Source: Mesostigma viride
Lineage: Eukaryota > Streptophyta > Mesostigmatophyceae > Mesostigmatales > Mesostigmataceae
Reading direction: 5' to 3'
Assembly (NCBI GenBank): GCA_009746045.1
Contig: RPFO01001649.1
Location: 2,501-66,500, forward strand
Length of the DNA stretch: 64,000 nt
Shown here one piece after another: positions 55,640-64,000 of this stretch. Every line of letters begins with the position of its first letter. Position 1 is the stretch's first letter. The position numbers were made by a program, and so were the translations under genes. Below the pieces are notes generated by a model, which worked only from the letters and a program-made list of their open reading frames with translations, was not told the origin of the DNA and did no database searches.

Positions 55640-56239
55640 TACCTACCTGACCTACCTATCAAGTTCTAACTAGCTCACTAGCTAACTAACTGACTAACTA
55701 TTTTAACTAAGTAAGTACTAACTAACTACTAACTAAACAACCCCCGTTGCTCTGCCGAACTAAGTAGATGCCCTTCGATTAAAACGCACAAATCGTGAAT
55801 GATGCAAGCTACCGTGCCGACGCACAATTGATTCTTGCCCCCCTACGCGTCTAAATCTTGTATTGTTGTCAGTAAGCGCTCAACGTGCATGGGGCTAGCT
55901 GCCCAAATATGAGATTCCACGGACAACACCGAAAATGAGAAACCACAGTAGCTACCAGCAAGTTACGAACACAGGACCTCCCTAAATCTAGTATCAAGTA
56001 ACGTTATTTCCCCGTTTCGACGAACTTGGTCCATTCACATTTATAGCGGTGAATTAATTGTCACACCTTGCTCAGGCAAAGTGCGCCAAGTCCTACAGCA
56101 TGTCTCCCCATGTCATTCACTTAAATAAGGAAGGGAAATGTAAAGCCATGCATCGTGAAGCCGTATGAAAGGGCATAACCACCCAAATAATCAAGTTGGT
56201 ACGTATAGTGTCAACCATGCGTGTCAGCCGTGCGTCGGT
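55640..56239. other. No gene seen
   Basis: It begins with CTACCTACCTACC and CTAACTAACTAA microsatellite steps (55640-55740), then AT-rich non-coding sequence. Confidence 0.4.
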
Positions 56240-56545
56240 GTCTTCCGAAAACTATACAGCATATCAAGGAGACAACCATATTCTGATCAGACACTCCGCA
56301 AAGGTGAAAACCTTTGCGTTCAGTGCCAGGCCGCGGAAAACGCGGAAAACGCGATCTGCAAATGAATCCGACCGGAATCGAACTGGGGACCTCTCGCACC
56401 AATTTTGCTGACTATAGGACGGACGTCTCCGGTTACCATGGCATCGCCAACTTACACCTACAGTCATCCGCAAAAGTTCTCCTGTCCGGGGAGTGATGCA
56501 AGCCTTTCGGATTTGGTACTAGATAAATCACTCGAGATCTGTGTG
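56240..56545 (-). mobile_element. SINE with proline-tRNA-like B-box region
   Basis: On the - strand, 56400-56367 reads GGTGCGAGAGGTCCCCAGTT then CGATTCCGGTCGGA. The part GGTGCGAGAGGTCCC-AGTTCGATTC equals the anticodon-stem to T-arm region of plant proline tRNA apart from one base, and supplies a pol III B box. The 5' half is not tRNA-like. The 3' end is GGTTGTCTCCTTGAT. A second copy in opposite orientation lies at 63780-64000, and a shared internal block (GATCAGACACTCCGCAAAGG) at 36120-36139. Confidence 0.68.
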
Positions 56546-56627
56546 TAGGAGTACTACACACGTGTCAACCATATAGTCATGCTTCATCAACCACCGCAAA
56601 TTGAAACGCAAATTGAAAAATAATGTT

Positions 56628-58583
56628 TCATGTCCCACGTAGCTCCCACAAAAACCAGCATCTTCATTAAAACAATAAGTGGAAGCATACATGTGACACT
56701 ATTGACATGCCCGGAGGCACGCCGTTCAAGGCCCTTCATGAAGTACGTTGCCCTAGAGGCAACCAAGACAAGGGTGGGTGGGTGGGGAGCAAAGAAAGAG
56801 GCCGACAAAACCAGCCAGAGCGGCTTTTAGTCGCAAAACCTCCCTTATCCCTAGCTAACTGACGTCATTAAACCCTTATGTTCAGTGATGCTAGTAAGAC
56901 GCTAACCGTACAGACCGGGGGTAGAATATCCCGAATCTGCACGGCTAGTATTAAATAATGCGTAGGTTGTTCTTTTCAGGGGCACTGCACCTCACGCCCC
57001 GTTCCGCCCGGGTATAATCAACCCAAGCGCGGAACGCACATTTTATTTAATTCATTTTTCAACCATGCACTATACTGCATCTACTAATCACAAAAGCTCT
57101 AGCCAAACAGCTACGAGAAAACACTACGACATATAAGCCGCTCATCCAGCGGCCTCTTGTTCCCGCATTCACGTATAGAAGAAACTCCGTTCAAAGAACC
57201 CCGATTCATGTCCCACGTAGCTCCCACAAAAACCAGCATCTTCATTAAAACAATAAGTGGAAGCATACATGTGACACTATTGACATGCCCGGAGGCACGA
57301 CGTTCAAGGCCCTTCATGAAGTACGTTGCCCAATCACCCCCGCCCTGGCTTTCCCTTGAAGCCGCACTCCACCTTGCTCGTTGTCACAAGTGACCGCCCT
57401 GCCGCAAAACGGGAGCCCCCCCACATCGGGAGGCGTGTGCCCGGCGGCTGTGGATGCAAGGCCAGGCCCAAAAAGGCCCAGCGCATTTGCACTGCGATTG
57501 CGCACGGCGAGCCTATCATGACCCCTCTCGGGGCCCCGAGTCGGTACCGCTATGGCCGTCTCCCCATAGACCCGGGGTGCTTCGAGAAAAAACGTGGACC
57601 TAGCCCAGGCCCCGCCAGCCCGGATGCCCGAGGCCACAGCCCCAGGCACCTGGCTGAACGAGAGTCCGTTCAGCCAAGACCGCATTCCCCCCGAGGTTTC
57701 TATGCGTGGGGAAAAAATTTCTAGCTTAAGCGCTTTTCCCATCGCCGTCCCCAGCCCCAACCACCCCCCCCTCGGCGGAAGGCAATTGCAAAGTTTGCTG
57801 GCCAGCAGCAATTTCCGAAGAAAAAGCCTCAGGCCGCGGACCGAGACACGGGTCGCCAGTGCCAGCCATCCGGCTCCAACCCGGGGTGCAAGCATCCCCA
57901 GGTACGGAGCACCAGCTCGCGCACTGGGCCGACCAAGCGACAGTTGAGCACCTGTCACGGCACCCGGCCCACCAAAGACCCCAAGCTGGGGAAAAGGTGC
58001 GGACCGGAGGTAATCATTTTCTTTTCTTTTAGTTAACCGGGCGAGGAACTACGCCTGGCCGGTTAACAACTGGAAGTCTCACCACTGGCCAAGTGGCCGG
58101 TGCGACCAGTGCTTTTGGGATTTTGCTCCGCAGCACCCATAGCTGCGGCTGCCGCCGCAACGACAACGAGCAAAGAAAGAGGCCGACAAAACCAGCCAGA
58201 GCGGCTTTTAGTCGCAAAACCTCCCTTATCCCTAGCTAACTGACGTCATGAAACCCTTATGTTCAGTGATGCTAGTAAGACGCTAACCGTACAGACCGGG
58301 GGTAGAATATCCCGAATCTGCACGGCTAGTATTAAATAATGCGTAGGTTGTTCTTTTCAGGGGCACTGCACCTCACGCCCCGTTCCGCCCGGGTATAATC
58401 AACCCAAGCGCGGAACGCACATTTTATTTAATTCATTTTTCAACCATGCACTATACTGCATCTACTAATCACAAAAGCTCTAGCCAAACAGCTACGAGAA
58501 AACACTACGACATATAAGCCGCTCATCCAGCGGCCTCTTGTTCCCGCATTCACGTATAGAAGAAACTCCGTTCAAAGAACCCC
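56628..58583. repeat. Direct duplication of about 576 bp, second copy interrupted
   Basis: Copy 1 is 56628-57204: it starts CATGTCCCACGTAGCTCCCA and ends GTTCAAAGAACCCCG. Copy 2 is 57207-57331 plus 58172-58583, nearly identical. Between its halves 840 bases (57332-58171) replace about 40 bases of copy 1. The two copies abut, so this began as a tandem duplication. Confidence 0.88.
57332..58171. other. GC-rich 840-bp segment of unknown nature
   Basis: Much more GC-rich than its surroundings, with open frames in several phases (for example the - strand 57958-57314, 214 codons, and a + strand phase with QQQFPKKKPQAADRDTG and KDPKLGKRCGPE). A TTTTCTTTTCTTTTAG at 58017-58032 resembles a splice acceptor. 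No family was recognised in any frame, so no gene is called. It may be a captured gene fragment. Confidence 0.4.
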
Positions 58584-58589
58584 GAATCA

Positions 58590-60029
58590 CAGGCTCAACC
58601 GGAACTCCCGATCAACACGTCAGTACCACCCTCTGTAGGCAAGTCCATATCGAACGGACGTAACGCCACTGAGAGACGGCGTAACTAACAAAGATAACCC
58701 GCCCCCCCGCCCCCAACAGGTAGGGAGCCCCTTGCAGCAGTAGAGAGGACCACGATAAAAACAAAGTAAGATAGCGGGTAATCATGAAGTAGACCTACGC
58801 ATCCCATGACTATGCCACCACCAATTAGCTTCCCATTACGCAGTGAGAGTTACGTCATCTGGTGGGATTCGACCGACTAGCCAATCGGTGCAGGGGCTTA
58901 CCACCTCCATCAATTGAGCCACCTCCCCCCAATGGTGGTTCCCCTGACTGCCTGGAGGAGGGCTTGCCGGGGCGGACGGCATCCAAGGCAGGACTCCCAC
59001 CACGAACAATTACACTCCCACTTGGTAGTGAGTAGGCCAACTAATGATAACACACACAAAGGATGCACACTACATACCGGAGCACCCTCACAGGCGTGCG
59101 CAGGGCGGGTCTACAACCCTCTACCCTACACTCCATCGCTGTGCAAGTTGCCACGTTTTTCTCAATAAAAGCTCCATAGAGGCCCTTTAGTGCTGGACAT
59201 CTGTATCGGTATCGGGAATGGGTTAACACAACCGCGAGCAACTCTTCTTCAGCACTTGAGCCACAGGAGGATGTCGCACAGGTCGCGCTCGTTCGTCCCA
59301 CGTCAGGTGTGGCGGTGTCTTCCCGGTATACCTGCTCCTTCTACCTCTAGGTCAGGGCCTGCATGCATACAAAGGAAGACAAGAAGATATTATCGGACTT
59401 GGGAACATGCCAAACACGCCCCTGGTAATAAACCCGCGTTCTGCTAAGCGTATGTGTGTGCCATTCTTGACATATGTAAATTAACAAAAAAAAGTATACC
59501 TTACCGAGACTACCAAACCGAGAACCGATCGACATCATGTGTGGGTGCATGGTCATGTGTATTGGACAATTTGTGTGTGTTTTCCTGTGAGCAAAAATAT
59601 ATGGCCATGTACAAAAAAGCAATCCGGCATGTAGTTCAGGTAGAGAACAACTTACAAAAACTTAAATGATACTACAATCAAATGCGAACAAATCAACAAC
59701 ATTGTTAGGTTGTTATTCATGTGTATAAAACATACATCACGATTCACCTGTCAAGTCCTCAATGCAGGTCCGGGCATCTTCCCGAACACCAAGAGAGGAG
59801 CTTTGACCTCCCACCATGACGTCACGGTCTGCATGCATTCACAAAAAGACATTTATTTCAAAGGTTTTTATGTAAATTAGTTTAATGCAGTAGTAGATTC
59901 CTCAAAACCCGGCCTCTCCCCCAAGTTATAGATTTACTACCTCGCTTTCTCAAAGCTGGCCTATCTCACGTTACCATAAATAGGTCCCAAGCGATCCCGA
60001 GCGTCATGTGAGCAAACCCTTGTGGTAAA
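58590..60029. other. No gene seen
   Basis: The centre of the 10.4-kb element. Only short frames, no domain, no strong repeat. Confidence 0.4.
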
Positions 60030-61423
60030 GACTTTACGTTAGTGCCCGTGCCCCTTTACTAACGTTAGTGCCCAGCCCCCTCTGCTATCGTTAGTGCCCG
60101 TGCCCCTTTACTAACGATAGTGCCCAGCCCCCTCTGCTAACGTTAGTGCCCGTGCCCCTTTACTAACGTTAGTGCCCAGCCCCCTCTGCTAACGTTAGTG
60201 CCCGTGCCCCTTCACTAACGTTAGTGCCCGTGCCCCTCTGCTAACGTTATTCCCGAGCCCCCTCTGCTATCGCTAATTCCCGTGCCCCTTTATATTTGGA
60301 CCAGGAACACATCCCACAACTAGGCTCGACTATCCTACAACCAGGAACGTGTTTCCCACAACCAGGAACGTGTATCCCACAACCAGGAACGTGTATCCCA
60401 CAACCAGGAACGTGTTTCCCACAACCAGGAACGTGTTTCCCACAACCAGGAACGTGTATCCCACAACCACGAACGTGTTTCCCACAACCAGGAACGTGTT
60501 TCCCACAACCAGGAACGTGTTTCCCACAACCAGGAACGTGTTTCCCACAACCAAGAACAAGTATCCTACAACCAGGAACGTGTTTCCCACAACCAGGAAC
60601 GTGTTTCCCACAACCAGGAACGTGTTTCCCACAACCAGGAACGTGTTTCCCACAACCAGGAACGTGTTTCCCACAACCAGAACGTGTTTCCCACAACCAG
60701 GAACGTGTATCCTACAACCAGGAACGTGTTTCCCACAACCAGGAACGTGTTTCCCACAACCAGCAACGTGTTTCCCACAACCAGGAATGTGTTTCCCACA
60801 ACCAGGAATGTGTTTCCCACAACCAAGAACAAGTATCCTACAACCAGGAACGTGTTTCCCACAACCAGGAACGTGTATACCACAACCAGGAACAAGTATC
60901 CTACAACCAGGAACAAGTATCCTACAACCAGGAACGTGTTTCCCACAACCAGGAACGTGTTTCCCACAACCATGAACGTGTTTCCCACAACCAGGAACGT
61001 GTATCCTACAACCAGGAACAAGTATCCTACAACCAGGAACGTGTTTCCCACAACCAGGAACGTGTTTCCCACAACCAGGAACGTGTTTCCCACAACCAGG
61101 AACGTGTATCCTACAACCAGGAACGTGTTTCCCACAACCAGGAACGTGTTTCCCACAACCAGGAACGTGTTTCCCACAACCAGGAACAAGTATCCCACAA
61201 CAAGGAACACATCCCACAACCAGGAACGTGTATCCCACAACCAGGAACAAGTATCCCACAACAAGGAACGTGCATCCCACAACCAGGAACACATCCCACA
61301 ACCAGGAACGACTATCCCACAACCAGGAACGTGCATCCCACAACCAGGAACAAGTATCCCACAACAAGGAACACATCCCACAACCAGGAACGTGTATCCC
61401 ACAACCAGTCGCGCAGTCGGTCT
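60030..61423. repeat. Right arm minisatellites (26-bp then 21-bp units)
   Basis: Reverse complement of the left-arm arrays: CTAACGTTAGTGCCCGTGCC-type units to 60295, then GTGTTTCCCACAACCAGGAAC-type units to 61412. There are about ten and about 53 units, fewer than in the left arm. Confidence 0.93.
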
Positions 61424-62150
61424 GAATGACTGGCATTATACCGTGCGTCATATTCGTCTCCGGCTTGGCAGTGCCGTCATCCTGCATACAAAAAGAACAT
61501 TGGAGCCAGCACTTTCCCGCGGGTTGTAGCCGATATTCCTCCATGCAGCGATATTCACCAATGCGCTATCAATAAACAAGTCGACACCATCCGGTATGTA
61601 AAAAAAGCACGCTGCTGGCCACGACGGTCACGGCGATGATGAACGACAATAACAAGAACGCCTAATAGCAGGCGTCATACAAACTAGAACAGACCGGCTG
61701 GAACAACTACTTACCCAGTCGTCTGTGATCTTGACGCAGAGCCTGGTTTACAAGGAAGCGAGGGAAACCGGCCACCATGAGCACCCCTACTTAACCCACA
61801 TAATGAAGGTTAGGAATCCTCCCCATCATGCTAACCGTAGACTCGGTGAAACGCCCCATGCTACAAATACGATAGCCCAGCAACGACTACTTGCGGCCAT
61901 CACCTTGTCCAGTTCTGGCTGGCTGTGCGGCGGTAATTTTACCAAGTTTAAAAATGTTACGCCGCACCAGTCTGTGCTTTTTTACGTAGTACCAGTGTAG
62001 TGTAGAAATCTGCCAAAAGAGCAAACGCCCAAAGCCAACTTCCAAGACGCCCAAAGCCAAATTCCAAGACGCCCAAAGTGTGACACAAAGCCCAAAGGCG
62101 GGCGAGTCTGGCGCGGCGCCGGCCATTGGGCCCCGGAATAAGAAATACCG
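61424..62150 (-). repeat. Right arm, unique outer part
   Basis: Inverted copy of 51730-52455. It ends with GGAATAAGAAATACCG at 62150, followed by the target duplication TCTTGTCT. Confidence 0.87.
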
Positions 62151-62332
62151 TCTTGTCTCCCACCCGGCCAGCACCTCCGGTTCGTGACAAGTCAGCTGAG
62201 GCAAGACGTCAACTAGTCCATGCATCTTGCAACCTGGATATGGCGTAGTCTTGCACCGGTTGAAATCTGGCCAAGTTGTGAGCCAAGAAAGCCATTCGGC
62301 TATGAAAATGGATCATTTTAATGAAAATTTGA

Positions 62333-62671
62333 TACGCGACCTTCACAAGCTGCGAGGTAGGGCTTCTCGTTGCCGTCATTTCCATCGGCATCGGTGGAAG
62401 TCCAAACAGCTCGTCACTGCGCCTAGTTCACTGCACGGTTGGGATGGATGACACTGTCATAACCGAAAATGGAGTTTTCGTGAATGGGGAGCGCGATCAA
62501 GCTGCTGGAGATGCCTTTGTGCGCTCTCAACTCCCAACCCAGGCCAGCCCGACCCAGCCTGTCTCCTTGCTGCCCCCGGATGCTATCATTAATGAGAATG
62601 GGGTCTTTGTGAACGGTGTGCTGGATGGAAACCTAACGAAGGCCTACGCGGTGTCTCAGATCGCTCGTTGA
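62333..62671 (+). CDS. Small protein or exon with duplicated ENGVFVNG motif
   Basis: The frame is open from 62333 (after TGA 62330-62332) to a stop at 62669-62671; the first ATG is 62444 (75 codons). Residues before that ATG also look protein-like (EVGLLVAVISIGIGG, a hydrophobic stretch), so an upstream exon or start may exist. The peptide E-N-G-V-F-V-N-G occurs twice, at 62465-62488 and 62594-62617, in similar contexts (TVIT and AIIN before it). The two DNA copies differ at six third-codon positions and nowhere else, which indicates selection on the protein. No family is recognised and no function is proposed. It lies just outside the right end of the 10.4-kb element. Confidence 0.5.
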   Translation, partial: YATFTSCEVGLLVAVISIGIGGSPNSSSLRLVHCTVGMDDTVITENGVFVNGERDQAAGDAFVRSQLPTQASPTQPVSLLPPDAIINENGVFVNGVLDGNLTKAYAVSQIAR

Positions 62672-62679
62672 TGTGTCTC

Positions 62680-63779
62680 AAGGTGAATTTTGGTTGGAAA
62701 GGGGGAAGCGGGCCACTTTGTTTACGCATACATTCGAATTTAGAAGTGTTCTCACCTACGCGGCGAAGGTAGAAAATATGACTCGCCCCGTTGGTTCGCT
62801 GGGCTTATGGGCTTCTCCATTATACTGACGAGCTGGCATTATGAGCTGCCCATTGTGTAGGTATCACGATAGATCGCGAGTGCGTCGATTGGCGTGATGA
62901 TCTGCCAAGCTAGCTGAATACGACTGCACACTTTGCAGATTTACACGCTACGCTGAAAGCTCCGCTGCCGGCTGGTCACGGGCTGCCTCCCGTGATGCCA
63001 CGCTGTCTCCTCTTTCCGCGTTTACAATCCTGCCCCCCGAAAAAATGCTTGCATGCCCGTCATCATGTTTGCCTTGAATCGCGACAATGTAATTTAACTT
63101 TCCTATTCTCCGTCATGTACTTATACCTAGTCCTCGAAATCATGTCCTACTCCACACGGGCCTCAGTGCCTTGGCATTGAGCAGGTACGCGCCGACAGCG
63201 CCGTGTCTCGATCCAAGTTATCAAGGACCTAACTGTGGGCGGGACGAAGGGACCGACCCTGGCCAGATCTACCTTATGGAATCAAACGCAGTCTACCTTA
63301 TGGAATCAAACGGCTTGAACCTATGACCACCAAAACCGACACATATGGTTTTCATGATCATGCCGATCGAGGTTTTGGTATGCTGAATGCCCCGGGCGGC
63401 TGGCGATGACATCGGATTATCAATGAGACGTCAAGAAGAATAGATGGCGCTAGCTGATGGAGATTTGCCTTTGATTTAGACTGACAGCAACTTCAAGGGG
63501 CTGCCAACGGGGCAAACAATTCATTGATGGCACCAAGGACCCTACATGTATCCTAAATTATATGCCGATTTAAGTACATTGTAACTACGGTAACATAGTG
63601 AAATTTACCGGTTGACACTAAAGGTTAGGCTGGGATCAAAGCAAATCCATGTTGGCGTGTAATGTGTGCATGGCTGCCGCGCAAATGACAGTTGCATTCA
63701 AAAGCCTATGCTTCCGGCCACACTGTATTAAGTGGGACAACTATTCCTGGGCACATATGGTGTTCGAATGACGTCGTAC
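62680..63779. other. No gene seen
   Basis: About 1.1 kb without a supported gene. CCTTATGGAATCAAACG occurs twice (63271-63287 and 63295-63311). Confidence 0.4.
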
Positions 63780-64000
63780 GCATATGGGGTCCTACACACA
63801 GATCTCGAGTGATTTATCTAGTACCAAATCCGAAAGGCTTGCATCACTCCCGGGACAGGAGAACTTTTGCGCATGACTGTAGGTGTAAGTTGGCGATGCC
63901 ATGGTAACCGGAGACGTCCTTCCTATAGTCAGCGAAAGTTGGTGCGAGAGGTCCCCAGTTCGATTCCGGTCGGATTCATTTGCAGATCGCGTTTTTCCGC
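63780..64000 (+). mobile_element. SINE copy, cut by the window end
   Basis: Inverted relative to 56240-56545 and close to identical: GATCTCGAGTGATTTATCTA, then the proline-tRNA-like GGTGCGAGAGGTCCCCAGTT, CGATTCCGGTCGGA at 63941-63974, to CAGATCGCGTTTTTCCGC at the last base. The 3' end lies beyond the window. Confidence 0.7.

Larger units (their letters stand above)
51730..62150. mobile_element. 10.4-kb element with multi-kilobase inverted arms and 8-bp TSD
   Basis: The ends are exact inverted copies: CGGTATTTCTTATTCCGGGG at 51730 and its reverse ending at 62150. Both are flanked by TCTTGTCT (51722-51729 and 62151-62158). The left arm is 51730-54660, the right arm 60030-62150. The outer 730 bases of each arm are unique sequence, about 97% alike by eye. 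The inner parts are the same two minisatellites with different unit numbers. The 5.4-kb centre holds SINE, family-B and duplicated segments but no recognised transposase. An 8-bp duplication occurs in hAT and KDZ-type elements, and long arms in MULEs (9 bp). The superfamily is unassigned. Confidence 0.8.

Noticed and set aside
56340-56440. A proline tRNA gene
   Set aside because: Only the 3' half is tRNA-like; acceptor stem pairing and a proper D arm are absent, and the unit is dispersed, so it is a SINE.
57314-57958. 214-codon frame on the - strand
   Set aside because: GC-rich DNA leaves several frames open; no motif, and the frame runs across the edge of a duplicated segment.
61725-62000. 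91-codon frame present in both arms as a conserved gene
   Set aside because: Conservation is expected from the duplication itself; two residue changes among few differences give no sign of selection.
51730-62150. Simple assembly fold-back producing the inverted arms
   Set aside because: The arms differ in sequence and unit number, and a target duplication lies exactly at both ends; an artefact is not excluded but is less likely.

Overview
The window is nuclear DNA of a plant-lineage eukaryote, most likely a green alga. The evidence is a plant-type ceramide kinase gene split by many GT-AG introns, L1-like retroelements, a proline-tRNA-derived SINE, several cut-and-paste transposon families and very abundant simple-sequence DNA. 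The species cannot be named from the sequence. No rRNA, intact tRNA, CRISPR array or bacterial operon was seen.

Layout. (1) 1-12.35 kb, + strand: eight exons of a ceramide kinase whose N-terminal exon(s) were not identified. Catalytic and hallmark motifs are present, two long Gly/Ala/Ser-rich insertions double its size, and one intron holds a 2.4-kb hexanucleotide array. (2) 12.4-20.6 kb: a graveyard of L1-like retroelements (provisional families A, B and C), with a 1.34-kb piggyBac-type non-autonomous element and a 208-bp near-perfect palindrome. (3) 20.6-35.95 kb: one family-B element split by a 12.5-kb terminal-inverted-repeat element (21104-33609, GATC duplication) and again by a 0.64-kb family-A copy. 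The 12.5-kb element itself contains purine arrays, a small inverted-repeat element, another ORF1 relic, a 50-bp minisatellite and a further family-B insertion. (4) 36-47 kb: a reverse-transcriptase fragment, a DnaJ-type zinc-finger gene (- strand), and a + strand three-exon model for a large low-complexity protein rich in SQ/TQ motifs. (5) 47-51.6 kb: an inverted-repeat element whose left arm is interrupted by a complete 2.0-kb family-B element with perfect 13-bp target duplications, followed by a 303-bp TA-flanked MITE. (6) 51.7-62.15 kb: a 10.4-kb element with 2.1-2.9-kb inverted arms made largely of minisatellites, flanked by the 8-bp duplication TCTTGTCT. (7) 62.3-62.7 kb: a short open frame whose duplicated peptide motif differs only at synonymous sites. 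The window ends inside a SINE copy.

Taken together, this is a few host genes embedded in nested mobile DNA. Target-site duplications allow the insertion order to be read. The most notable items are the ORF1-only (half-LINE) family B, with a TSD-bounded intact-length copy, and the two large inverted-repeat elements of 12.5 and 10.4 kb, in neither of which a recognisable transposase was seen.
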